From: Methanobacteriota archaeon
GTDB taxonomy: Archaea; Thermoplasmatota; Thermoplasmata; RBG-16-68-12
Direction of reading: 5' to 3'
DNA length: 64,000 bases
NCBI GenBank assembly: GCA_005878635.1
Contig: VBLS01000110.1
Coordinates: 1 to 64,000 of the forward strand
The notes under the pieces are model-generated. The model searched no databases, was not told the origin of the DNA, and was given only the letters and a program-made list of their open reading frames with translations. Of this stretch, positions 45,729 through 53,222 are shown piece by piece. A program made the translations under genes and the position numbers. How positions within the stretch are numbered: position 1 is the first letter of the stretch; each line of letters opens with the position of its first letter.

Positions 45729-46367
45729 GTGGCGGACAAGCATTCGGTCGAGACCGTCAAGAAGCTGCTCGAGGCGGCGAAGCCTCGCCAGTTCAAGGAG
45801 TCCGTGGAACTCGCCGTGAACCTTCGAGACGTCGATCTTTCGGTCCCCAAGAATCGGGTGGACGAGGAAGTCGTCCTGCCGAAGGGACGCGGGAAGCCGA
45901 TTCGCATCTGCGTCTTCGCCTCGGGTGAGTTAGCCCTGAAGGCGAGGAACGTCGCGGACCTCGTGATCCAGCCGCAGGAGATTGAGGAGTACGCGACCAA
46001 CAAGCGGAAGGCACGCGGCCTCGCGCAGGCCTGCGACTTCTTCATCGCCGAAGCGCCTCTCATGCCCGTGATCGGGAAGCGCCTCGGCGTCGTCCTGGGG
46101 CCGCGCGGCAAGATGCCCCGGCCGGTCCCGCCTACCGCGGATCCGACGAACCTCATCACCGCGATGCGGAACACGGTCCGCGTGCGGAGCCGCGACAAGC
46201 CGACCCTCCACGCGGCGTTCGGCACGCGGGACATGCCTCTGGAAGACCTCGCCGAAAACCTCGACGCCGTCATGCGACGGCTCGTCGGGAAGCTGGAGCG
46301 CGGGCGGTTCAACATCCGGTCGGCCTACCTGAAGACCACGATGGGCCCGGCGGTGAAGTACCTCTGA
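45729..46367 (+). CDS. rpl1: 50S ribosomal protein L1
   Basis: A 212-residue L1, normal for archaea. The 23S rRNA-binding signature is seen as FFIAEAPLMPVIGKRLGVVLGPRGKMP, and LPKGRGKPIRICVFA marks the N-terminal domain. The start is GTG at 45729, preceded by AGGTGG; the frame is open to 45555 but that includes the end of the amidase-rpl1 gap. L1 forms the L1 stalk and controls E-site tRNA exit. It is followed 10 bases later by rpl10. Confidence 0.94.
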   Translation: MADKHSVETVKKLLEAAKPRQFKESVELAVNLRDVDLSVPKNRVDEEVVLPKGRGKPIRICVFASGELALKARNVADLVIQPQEIEEYATNKRKARGLAQACDFFIAEAPLMPVIGKRLGVVLGPRGKMPRPVPPTADPTNLITAMRNTVRVRSRDKPTLHAAFGTRDMPLEDLAENLDAVMRRLVGKLERGRFNIRSAYLKTTMGPAVKYL

Positions 46368-46377
46368 GGTGACGTCG

Positions 46378-47262
46378 ATGGCCCATGTCGCTCCTTACAA
46401 GAAGCAACTCGTCGACGACCTGGCATCCCGCTGCGCCCAAGCGCAGGTCGTTGGGATCGTGAACGTCCATGGGATCCCCGCCCCCCAGTTCCAAGCCATC
46501 CGCAAGAAGCTCTGGGGACGGGCGACGATCACCGTGGCCAAGAACAACCTGCTCCGTCTCGCGCTGGAACAGGCCAATACGAAGAAGCCGGACCTTGTGA
46601 AGCTCGGCGAGACGATCGAAGGCCAGACGGCCGTCGTCACCGCGGACATCAATCCGTTCCGCCTGTTCAAAGAACTCGAGGCGACGAAGACGCGGGCTCC
46701 CGCGAGGGGAGGCGAGGTCGCGCCGGAGGACTTGTGGGTGCGCGCCGGCGAGACGCCGTTCAAGCCCGGTCCGATCGTCGGGGAGCTGCAGAAGGCCGGC
46801 ATCCCGGCGGCGATCGAACGGGGCAAGGTGACCATCCGGCAGGACAAGCTCCTGGTGAAGGCGGGGCAGCGAATCCCGCGGGACGTCGCCCAACAGCTCG
46901 CCCGGCTCGAGATTTATCCCCTCGTGGTCGGACTCGATCTTCGAGGCGCCTACGAGGCGGGCACGGTCTTCCGCCGCGATGCCCTCGCGATCGACGACCT
47001 GGTGGTCCGGAGCCAGATCGCCCAAGCGGGCCGTGAGGCCCTCTCCCTCGCACTGGCGGCGGCCTATCCGACGAAGCAGACGATCGGCCCGCTCCTGGCG
47101 AAAGCCCACGCACAGGCGCTGAACCTCGCGGTCGAATCGGAATTCCCCACGAAGGAGACGATCAAGCTCCTCCTGGCAAAGGCCCAGTCTGAGGCGCTCG
47201 CCCTGGCGTCCCGCATCCCCGGCGCGGCCGACGAGAAGCATCCCACGCAATCCGGATCATGA
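46378..47262 (+). CDS. rpl10: 50S ribosomal protein L10 (P0), lacking the acidic tail
   Basis: A 294-residue P0 stalk base protein that binds L11/23S rRNA and carries P1 dimers. The N-terminal rRNA-binding region (VVGIVNVHGIPAPQFQAIR, AKNNLLRLAL), the archaeal insertion domain (FKPGPIVGELQKAGIPAAIERGK) and C-terminal helices for P1 binding (AYPTKQTIGPLLAKA, EFPTKETIKLLLAKA) are present. It ends PGAADEKHPTQSGS and does not have the Lys/Glu-rich hinge and GLGALFG end common to archaeal P0. The ATG at 46378 is set by the Shine-Dalgarno GAGGTGA. The stop is followed 22 bases later by rpl12, with no frameshift visible. Confidence 0.93.
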   Translation: MAHVAPYKKQLVDDLASRCAQAQVVGIVNVHGIPAPQFQAIRKKLWGRATITVAKNNLLRLALEQANTKKPDLVKLGETIEGQTAVVTADINPFRLFKELEATKTRAPARGGEVAPEDLWVRAGETPFKPGPIVGELQKAGIPAAIERGKVTIRQDKLLVKAGQRIPRDVAQQLARLEIYPLVVGLDLRGAYEAGTVFRRDALAIDDLVVRSQIAQAGREALSLALAAAYPTKQTIGPLLAKAHAQALNLAVESEFPTKETIKLLLAKAQSEALALASRIPGAADEKHPTQSGS

Positions 47263-47284
47263 TGATACAAGGAGGTGAACACGA

Positions 47285-47593
47285 ATGGAATACATCTATG
47301 GGGCGTTGGTCCTGCATGCGGCCGGCAAGCCCGTGAGTGAGGACAACCTGAAGAAGGTCCTTACGGCGGCCGGCGTGAAGGTCGACGAGACCCGCGTGAA
47401 GGCCCTGACCGCCGCGCTGGAAGGCGTGAACATCGACGAGGCCCTGAAGGCCGCCGTCGCGATGCCCGCCGCCGCGCCCGCGGCACCGCCCCCCGCCGAG
47501 AAGAAGGAAGAGAAGAAGAAAGAGGAGAAGAAGGAAGAAGAGAAGGTCTCCGAGGAAGAGGCGGCTGCAGGGCTCGGCGCGCTCTTCGGTTGA
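47285..47593 (+). CDS. rpl12: Ribosomal stalk protein P1 (L12 archaeal)
   Basis: A 102-residue P1 protein. The N-terminal dimerisation/P0-binding domain ([17 protein letters not shown], then the helix with [15 protein letters not shown]) is followed by an Ala/Pro hinge, a charged [10 protein letters not shown] stretch and the conserved factor-binding end [13 protein letters not shown]. It recruits and activates translational GTPases. A strong Shine-Dalgarno AAGGAGGTGA lies about 8 bases before the ATG. It is the last gene of the operon and converges on the DUF5611 gene. Confidence 0.95.
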   Translation: MEYIYGALVLHAAGKPVSEDNLKKVLTAAGVKVDETRVKALTAALEGVNIDEALKAAVAMPAAAPAAPPPAEKKEEKKKEEKKEEEKVSEEEAAAGLGALFG

Positions 47594-47648
47594 ACCGAAT
47601 CGCTCCGGCCTCTTCCCGGCGACGTCGAGCGTCAGCGAGAGCGAGTCG

Positions 47649-47969
47649 TCATGCCTCGCCCTTCTTCGCAGCAGCTTGCGCCCTCTTCCCTCGCTCCTTC
47701 GCCGTGAAGCCGGTCGCCTTCTCGAGGAAGGTGTTGAAAGCCTTGATCGTATCCGTCGCGACGTGGTCGGGGGCGCCGGATTTCATGGTTGTGTCCACGA
47801 ACAACTTCTTTCCGTCGGTCCAGGCGACCATCCGCTCAATCGCGCCGAACGTGACGATGATCCGGTTCCCCTCCGTCCCGGCGCCCGCGAAGATCTCCGC
47901 GGCGATCACCCGGAGCCCGTCCCCTTCCAGGGCCTTGGCGGCTCCCCGTTTCAGCTCGTATTCGCGCAT
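47649..47969 (-). CDS. DUF5611 family protein
   Basis: A 106-residue basic protein starting MREYELKRGAAKALEG, with central IAAEIFAGAGTEGNRIIVTFGAIERM and WTDGKKLFVDTTM, ending in a Lys/Ala-rich tail (AKERGKRAQAAAKKGEA). It matches the DUF5611 pattern of small proteins that I know mainly from Thermoplasmata and marine group archaea; function is unknown. The frame is open to 48275 but upstream overlaps RaSEA and is not coding. The stop of RaSEA lies 38 bases upstream of this start. Confidence 0.65.
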   Translation of the reverse strand: MREYELKRGAAKALEGDGLRVIAAEIFAGAGTEGNRIIVTFGAIERMVAWTDGKKLFVDTTMKSGAPDHVATDTIKAFNTFLEKATGFTAKERGKRAQAAAKKGEA

Positions 47970-48007
47970 CGCATCCGTTTTCGGGAACTTCGCGGGTCCT
48001 AAGAACG

Positions 48008-49024
48008 TTACGTCTCTAGGACCGCCAGGGGGTCCGCCGGGGTCAGCATGAACTCCTGCATCTCGGAGTACGCGCGCCAAACGTCCTTGCATTCGCAGGA
48101 CAGATCGTCGAAGTCCCTTCGAAGGCCCAAGGAGAATTCCTCGATCGCATTCACGACCCTGCGGTCGCACGATCCACAATTGTGGGCGCCGCGCACCATC
48201 CCGCCCGCGGTCGGATGGGATTTCACGTGGGCCTTCACGTCCCGGGTTCGCTCGAGGACCTCGACGACGGACCACAGCCAGGGCGGTCGGTATTCGCCGC
48301 GACGGAAGAGACGATCGACGATCGTGCGACTCTGGACGTTCACCGGGTTGAAGGAGATCGTATCGCTGTGCGGGTCCGCCTCATGTCCCGATCGCACCGC
48401 GTCCTCGATGGCTTCGCGTTCCGTGAGGAACGGGGGCTTGACCAGGAGGTACGTCTTGACCGTCGCGCCGGCCGCATGCGCCAGGTCCGTCGCGTGCGCG
48501 TGTTCTTTGAGTCCCCAAACCTTGTTGACGGATTGACGGAGGACACGGTCGTTGGTCGACTCCAGGCCCAGCGCGATCTCGAGCTCCCTCACGTGATTCA
48601 TCGCCGCCTCGACCTGCTCCTTCCGCAGCAGGTGTGACAGGGTCTCCACGATGACCTTGTCGCAACGGTCGCCCAATTCATGGAGGATTCTCTCCCGAAC
48701 CTCCGGCGAGACTTCGTGGTCGTCGAAGAAATTCCCGGACGTGTAGACCTTGACGAGGGGCTGGGATTCGTGTTTCCGGAGGACCGTGTCGACTTGATGC
48801 AGGATGTCTGCCGGCGCGACTTCTTGCGCCACGTCGTTCACGTAACCGCACATTGAGCAGCCGCTCGCCCGAGCCCAGTAGCAGCCGCGCGTCCGGAAGA
48901 TGATCACCCAGGCGTCCACGATGTGGCCGTGGAGCAGATCCTTCTCGGTCCAGGTGGAAATGTATTCCCGCGGATCGAAGTCCCGCGGTCGCCGTTCGTC
49001 CTTCGCTAGTTGCGCGAGGCGCAT
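48008..49024 (-). CDS. Archaeosine synthase subunit RaSEA (radical SAM)
   Basis: A 338-residue radical SAM enzyme that, with ArcS, converts the lysine adduct of preQ0-tRNA to archaeosine at G15 of archaeal tRNAs. The cluster motif is CYWARASGCSMC (C48-x7-C56-x2-C59), followed by VYTSGNFFDDHE, ETLSHL and FNPVNVQ. C-terminal cysteines (NCGSC, LSCECKD) resemble RaSEA and ELP3-like relatives. Full length; the ATG start gives a compact N-terminus. ArcS and Tgt genes are not in the window. Confidence 0.88.
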   Translation of the reverse strand: MRLAQLAKDERRPRDFDPREYISTWTEKDLLHGHIVDAWVIIFRTRGCYWARASGCSMCGYVNDVAQEVAPADILHQVDTVLRKHESQPLVKVYTSGNFFDDHEVSPEVRERILHELGDRCDKVIVETLSHLLRKEQVEAAMNHVRELEIALGLESTNDRVLRQSVNKVWGLKEHAHATDLAHAAGATVKTYLLVKPPFLTEREAIEDAVRSGHEADPHSDTISFNPVNVQSRTIVDRLFRRGEYRPPWLWSVVEVLERTRDVKAHVKSHPTAGGMVRGAHNCGSCDRRVVNAIEEFSLGLRRDFDDLSCECKDVWRAYSEMQEFMLTPADPLAVLET

Positions 49025-49067
49025 GGAGTCGCGTCGAACGGCGCGGGGCGGAAAAACTTTTGCGGCC

Positions 49068-50549
49068 TCAGCGACGATCCCGGACGGCGGCCAGGCCTAG
49101 GATGACCCCGACGGCGAGGAAAACGCCCGCGAAGAACCGGAGGCCGAAGGCCACGTCGGGTCCGAGGAGCGATCCGCCGGCGGACGAAAGGGAGGATGGA
49201 AGGTCGACGAGGACCTCGTAGAGGACGAAGAGGATCATGCCGAAACCGACGAGACTGATCCCAGTCTCGGGATTTCGGTGCCGGTGCGCAGAAGGCGTGG
49301 CGATGGTCGCGACCGACCGCGGGACCGCGACGCCGGAACCACCGGCGAGCGTCGAACGTTCGGGCCTCGGGAGATCCGCGGGGGCGTACCGCCGACAGTC
49401 GTCGCACCACCATCGCTCATATTGCGAGATCCATCGGAGGGCGGCCCCGCAGGTCGGGCACACGAACTTCGATCGGGCCTTCGGAGCGTAGGCGCGACAG
49501 GAGTAGCAATACCACCGGTTGTACTGGGGAATGTACGTCAACTCACGACCGCACCGCGGACACGGATGCTCGACGCGAGCCACGGGGATCGTCGGGCCCT
49601 CCGCGATTGAGGCCGGTTGTGGTCCCGCAGCGGCGGTCGGGGGAATGTACGGTTCGACGACAATCGGCCTTGACGGCTGCGGCTCCTCGACCGGGGGTGC
49701 AGTCGACCAGATGACCGGAGGCATCTCGCGACGGGGGATGTCCGGGACCATCCTCGGCGCGGCGGTGATGAGTTTGGGCGGAGTTTTCACGGGTTCGGCG
49801 ATCGGCTCACTCGGGGTCGGTGTCGCGGTTGTGACCGGCGCGCTTGGAGCCACTGGCGCCTCTTCGACGGCGGGGGCTTCGGCTTGGGCGGGAGCCGGTT
49901 GCGGTTCCTCCTTCACTTCGTGCTCATCGAGGTAGGTCAGGAGCCTCTCGCGGAGCTGTTCCTTCGTGCCCGTCGGATCGAGACCGTAGGCCTTGCAGAG
50001 GTCGAGCAAGACCAGTTTTTTCGCCTCGAGAATTTCCGTGCGGATCAGCGGGGGCGTTTCGACTTCTGCGGCACCCTCCTCGGAAGAGGTCTCCTCGGCG
50101 ACAGGTTCCTGGGTTGGCTCGGCGCCCGCGGGCTCGGGCACCGCAGCTGGCGGGACCTGAGGCGTCGGTTCCGGCGAGACGTCCGTGTGCTCCGGTTGGG
50201 GTTCTTCGGGTTTCGACTCTTCGGAGCTTGGCGCCTCGCTCTTCACGGGCTCGACGAGGATCAGAGCGGCCTCCGTTGCCGCGGCTGGCTCGGAGGACGC
50301 GGGAGGAGCCGTGTCGACTTTGACGTCCATGAAGACGCCTTCCGGCGGATAGGCGTTGCACCGGAAGCAATAATATCGATCGAATTGCGTGACGAACGAC
50401 AGGATGCCCGTGCACATGGGGCAACGCTTCCCCCCTCGGTCTCCGAATCCCTCGGGAGCGTATCGGCCGCATGCGTAACAATAATTCCGATTGTACTGCT
50501 CGAGAAAAGCGAGCTCGCTACCGCAGTTTGGACAGGGGAGACCGGTCAC
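49068..50549 (-). CDS. Multi zinc-ribbon / SAP / membrane protein
   Basis: A 493-residue protein of unknown function. Residues 6-64 hold two zinc ribbons of the type CPNCGSEL...YCYACGRYAP and CPMCTGIL...YCFRCNAYPP. Pro/Glu-rich disordered stretches flank a SAP-like helix pair at about 182-214 (LVLLDLCKAYGLDPTGTKEQL). Two more zinc ribbons follow at about 325-390 (CPRCGRELTYIPQYNRWYC and CPTCGAALRWISQYERWWC). The C-terminus has two membrane helices at about 430-450 and 468-488. Each ribbon shows the same (Y/W)YC..CR.YAP ending, so they arose by duplication. The SAP motif suggests nucleic-acid contact near the membrane. Confidence 0.7.
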   Translation of the reverse strand: MTGLPCPNCGSELAFLEQYNRNYCYACGRYAPEGFGDRGGKRCPMCTGILSFVTQFDRYYCFRCNAYPPEGVFMDVKVDTAPPASSEPAAATEAALILVEPVKSEAPSSEESKPEEPQPEHTDVSPEPTPQVPPAAVPEPAGAEPTQEPVAEETSSEEGAAEVETPPLIRTEILEAKKLVLLDLCKAYGLDPTGTKEQLRERLLTYLDEHEVKEEPQPAPAQAEAPAVEEAPVAPSAPVTTATPTPSEPIAEPVKTPPKLITAAPRMVPDIPRREMPPVIWSTAPPVEEPQPSRPIVVEPYIPPTAAAGPQPASIAEGPTIPVARVEHPCPRCGRELTYIPQYNRWYCYSCRAYAPKARSKFVCPTCGAALRWISQYERWWCDDCRRYAPADLPRPERSTLAGGSGVAVPRSVATIATPSAHRHRNPETGISLVGFGMILFVLYEVLVDLPSSLSSAGGSLLGPDVAFGLRFFAGVFLAVGVILGLAAVRDRR

Positions 50550-50648
50550 GCAATCCCGCGGAGCCCGGCTGTCTCGAATAAAGCCTTTTCCTCGATTCCC
50601 AAGAATGAGATTCTTTCGTCGGAATCCGATTCCAAGACCGCGAAAACG

Positions 50649-50656
50649 CTTTTAGC
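50649..50656 (+). promoter_or_regulatory. TATA box of tRNA-Thr
   Basis: CTTTTAGC is centred 28 bases before the mature 5' end of tRNA-Thr. Confidence 0.45.
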
Positions 50657-50679
50657 GGCACTCCCCATCGGCACATCGC

Positions 50680-50752
50680 GCCACCATAGCTCAGTCGGTA
50701 GAGCAGCCGCCTTGTAAGCGGCAGGTCGGGAGTTCAATTCTCCCTGGTGGCT
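50680..50752 (+). tRNA. tRNA-Thr (TGT)
   Basis: A 73-base cloverleaf: acceptor GCCACCA/TGGTGGC, D-arm with GCTC/GAGC, anticodon stem CCGCC/GGCGG with loop TTGTAAG region (anticodon TGT), T-arm GGGAG-TTCAATT-CTCCC, discriminator T. No intron and no encoded CCA. U73 is usual for archaeal tRNA-Thr. Confidence 0.93.
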
Positions 50753-50783
50753 TTCTCATTCGACGAATGCGACGGGGATCCGA

Positions 50784-52160
50784 TCACAGCGTTACATACA
50801 CCGTGATCGTGACGGTATGTGTCAGCGAACCCGAGGTTGCCGTGATCGTGACCTCGTAGGTTCCGAGAGTCGTCAACACGCTTGCTGAGACGGTCAACGT
50901 CGACGTCGCGGTCCCACCTGAGACGACGCCGACGACGTCGGGATCGACACTCGCCGTTGGATAAACGAGGCAGATGAGGGACGCACAAGCGACGGACGCA
51001 CTCAGGCTCACGTTCCCGGAGAAGCCTCCGATGCTCGTCAGCGTGATCGTGGATGTCCCAGAAGATCCGATGTGGATCGTCAGGCTGTTCGGTGATGCGC
51101 TGATGTCGAAGTCTGGGGGAGGCGGGGGCGGATTCGGAGTTGCCGAGACTTCGTTCGATCGAGGACTTTCTCCCGCGGCGTTGGTTGCGGTGACTTGGTA
51201 GAAGTACGATTGACCATTCGTCACGCTAGTGTCGGAGTAGGTTAGGACGGTCCCGACGGTCGCGAGGAAGGTCGCTCCCCCGGACGTCGTCCCTCGGTAA
51301 ATCTGGTAGTTGGTTATCGGAGACCCGCCATCGGAGGCCGGCGCCTGCCACGACAGGCCCACGTTCCCGTCCCCCGCGACGGCCTCCAGGTTCTGAGGGG
51401 CCGACGGGGGCGTCACGGATGACGACAACCTCCAGGCCGTGAAGGGGTGCAATTCCCAGTGCCAGGGGCCTTCCCAGAAGACGAAGCCTTGGACATCGAG
51501 CGAGATGCTTCCGTTGGATTGTTGCTGGGCCAGCGTCGCGTTATCGCAAAAGGGAACCCCGACGCCGCAGTATCCCTTGCCCAACCAGTCTCGATCGATC
51601 TCGATTCTCAGGTAACCGCTGGGCGTCCCGATCGTGATGACCTGTCCCCCGTTCGTGCAGACGGTCTGGTTGCCCGGATACCGGCCACCGCCGTTCTGCC
51701 TCGAGTACCATTGCGAGCAGTCGGTGGTCTTGACGGCGTAACCGTACAGAGAGACCCCATTGATTTGGACGAAGGAAGAGGTCGCCTGGCCGGAGATGTT
51801 CGTGATCGTGCACGGCGGGGAGAGGGCGCGTTCCTGCGGGATGCCTCCGGCGGTCGAGTTCGTTTGGTAACGACTGCCGTTGACCGTTTGGGACGGATAG
51901 GCGGGCCCCAGGACATCTCGGATCGTCACGAGGTCCGCGGTGCAAGCGACGTTCGGATTCCAGGACGTGAGACCCGAATCCTCGACCAAGTGTCCGGCTG
52001 AAGGTGACCCGAACGAGTTCCAGAACGCATTAGCAAGTGGCGTGGCCGCGAAGGCTGCGACCGTGAGGCTCATGACCAACAGGAGGACACGGAAGGCCCA
52101 GCGTGGCACGCAAGGTCGTGCTCGCTGGCGCTGCTCGGCCCGATACGGGTCGCCTCGCAT
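50784..52160 (-). CDS. Secreted or anchored Fn3-domain surface protein
   Basis: A 458-residue exported protein. A basic start and hydrophobic segment at about 22-42 (AFRVLLLVMSLTVAAFAATP) act as signal or anchor. Residues ~45-245 are a Cys- and Asn-rich domain of unknown type with many N-x-S/T sequons. A fibronectin type III domain spans about 250-345 (PSAPQNLEAVAGDGNVGLSW ... YFYQVTATNAAGESPRSNEV). A Pro-rich linker and an Ig-like beta domain (~355-458, IGSSGTSTITLTSIGGFSG) end the protein. Probably a cell-surface protein; ligand unknown. The 241-base region beyond its start shows no gene. Confidence 0.75.
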   Translation of the reverse strand: MRGDPYRAEQRQRARPCVPRWAFRVLLLVMSLTVAAFAATPLANAFWNSFGSPSAGHLVEDSGLTSWNPNVACTADLVTIRDVLGPAYPSQTVNGSRYQTNSTAGGIPQERALSPPCTITNISGQATSSFVQINGVSLYGYAVKTTDCSQWYSRQNGGGRYPGNQTVCTNGGQVITIGTPSGYLRIEIDRDWLGKGYCGVGVPFCDNATLAQQQSNGSISLDVQGFVFWEGPWHWELHPFTAWRLSSSVTPPSAPQNLEAVAGDGNVGLSWQAPASDGGSPITNYQIYRGTTSGGATFLATVGTVLTYSDTSVTNGQSYFYQVTATNAAGESPRSNEVSATPNPPPPPPDFDISASPNSLTIHIGSSGTSTITLTSIGGFSGNVSLSASVACASLICLVYPTASVDPDVVGVVSGGTATSTLTVSASVLTTLGTYEVTITATSGSLTHTVTITVYVTL

Positions 52161-52401
52161 GAACGAGGTCTATGCCTTCCAGGGTATCATCCGGCCGTTT
52201 CTTGTTGTCGAACAATGAACACGTTTGACTCCGAGTGCACTCACGACCGCGGGTGGTCTCCGCGCGAATCCGTGCACCAACGCCGATTTGCGATGACCCA
52301 TTCCTCCGAGGGGCCTGGATTCCGGCGGCACGGGAACGATTGTGCGGCGAGGCTGTCGCACACGACCAATTCACTTGGAGGCGGGTTCGGTCCTGACCCG
52401 T

Positions 52402-52914
52402 TCAGATGCCTCGTGATGAACCTTTCGGGTCCGTCGGGGAAGCCTCGAGGAGAATTCCCGCGAGGTTCTGATCCCGCGGAACCCATCGAAATTCGATGTC
52501 GAGATCGGAACTCAACTCTCTCGCCCTTGCATGCAAAGGCACCAAGTGCGGTGTCTTGACCCGATACTCGCCCTGCATTTGGCGGATCACGAGCTGGGAA
52601 TCGCCGCAGATGACGTAGCCTTTCGGGCGCGTTCTTCTTCCTATCTGGTGGACGTGCTCGAGGAGAAGGATGAGCGCGATGTACTCGGCAATGTTGTTGC
52701 TTCGCAGGGGACCCGATGGCGTTTGCAAGTCGGGGACCTCGCGGACGATCTCGTGGTCACCGACGGCGAACGCCGCTTTCATCCGGCCTTTCGTCCCGAA
52801 CTGGTTCCGAGGGCAGGCGCCATCAAAATAGCAACGAATCCGGTCCCCGTTTGTTCGGTCCACGATCCACGCAGCACGCCTCAGGGACTTGAGCTTCGCT
52901 GTCGACTCGCCCAC
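52402..52914 (-). CDS. RNase HI-like protein missing the last catalytic Asp
   Basis: A 170-residue RNase H-fold protein of the archaeal/bacterial short HI-like type. The core acidic residues are D31 (CYFDGACPRN), E77 (SNNIAEYIAL) and D105 (CGDSQLVIRQMQGEYRVK). The C-terminal motif, normally R-x-x-N-x-x-A-D, reads RDQNLAGILLE, with Gly153 in place of the fourth acidic residue. It may be catalytically weakened or may use another residue. The first ~25 residues extend beyond the family start. A hairpin terminator lies just upstream, separating it from the Cys-rich peptide gene. Confidence 0.8.
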   Translation of the reverse strand: MGESTAKLKSLRRAAWIVDRTNGDRIRCYFDGACPRNQFGTKGRMKAAFAVGDHEIVREVPDLQTPSGPLRSNNIAEYIALILLLEHVHQIGRRTRPKGYVICGDSQLVIRQMQGEYRVKTPHLVPLHARARELSSDLDIEFRWVPRDQNLAGILLEASPTDPKGSSRGI

Positions 52915-52989
52915 AAGGGGATCTCAGCTTTTGGTGTCCGCCGAGGTGCGGAGGGACCCACGACCCTCGGGTATCTTGAACCCGATTTT

Positions 52990-53026
52990 GGTGAAAAGGT
53001 CGAGGCGGCCCGCTTGAGGCCGCCTC
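52990..53026 (-). terminator. Hairpin terminator of the Cys-rich peptide gene
   Basis: Perfect 9-base stem GAGGCGGCC / GGCCGCCTC with a 7-base loop (53002-53026). On the minus strand it is followed by GACCTTTTCACC. It lies 15 bases after the stop of the Cys-rich gene and isolates it from the RNase H-like gene. Confidence 0.6.
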
Positions 53027-53041
53027 TTGAAAAGGTGGGTC

Positions 53042-53161
53042 CTAGCCGCAGCACGCGCAGCAGGCGCCCGGGCCGCAACATCCGGCGCCGCAACACCCCC
53101 GGGCCTTGGGCTCGGGAGACGCGCGTTCCTGCGAAACGTCCGATGCATGGGACGGTTCCAT
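53042..53161 (-). CDS. Metallothionein-like 39-aa protein with four CC pairs
   Basis: A very small gene, easily missed. The protein starts MEPSHASDV, has a hydrophilic first half, and ends GCCGAGCCGPGACCACCG: eight cysteines as four CC pairs within the last 17 residues, with only Gly, Ala and Pro between. This density suggests binding of soft metals (Cu, Zn, Cd, As) or a metal cluster. Support for being real: an ATG ten bases after the expected start site of a TATA-containing minus-strand promoter, a strong hairpin terminator after the stop, and a divergent regulator. No known family was matched. Confidence 0.65.
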   Translation of the reverse strand: MEPSHASDVSQERASPEPKARGCCGAGCCGPGACCACCG

Positions 53162-53165
53162 GTTA

Positions 53166-53187
53166 TCTACTTCTTCTAGGTAGTAGA
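53166..53187. promoter_or_regulatory. Inverted repeat at the Cys-rich peptide promoter
   Basis: TCTACT - TTCTTCTAGG-like 10-base spacer - AGTAGA (53166-53171 and 53182-53187). It covers the predicted transcription start of the Cys-rich gene and lies just upstream of the TATA box of the divergent regulator, so binding would block the former. Confidence 0.6.
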
Positions 53188-53192
53188 CAAGT

Positions 53193-53201
53193 TCATATAT
53201 T
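53193..53201. promoter_or_regulatory. Shared bidirectional TATA element
   Basis: TCATATATT reads as a TATA box on both strands: about 26 bases before the ATG of the plus-strand regulator (leaderless) and about 36 bases before the ATG of the minus-strand Cys-rich peptide. Confidence 0.6.
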
Positions 53202-53222
53202 CTCCCTCCCTCAGGCTCGTAG

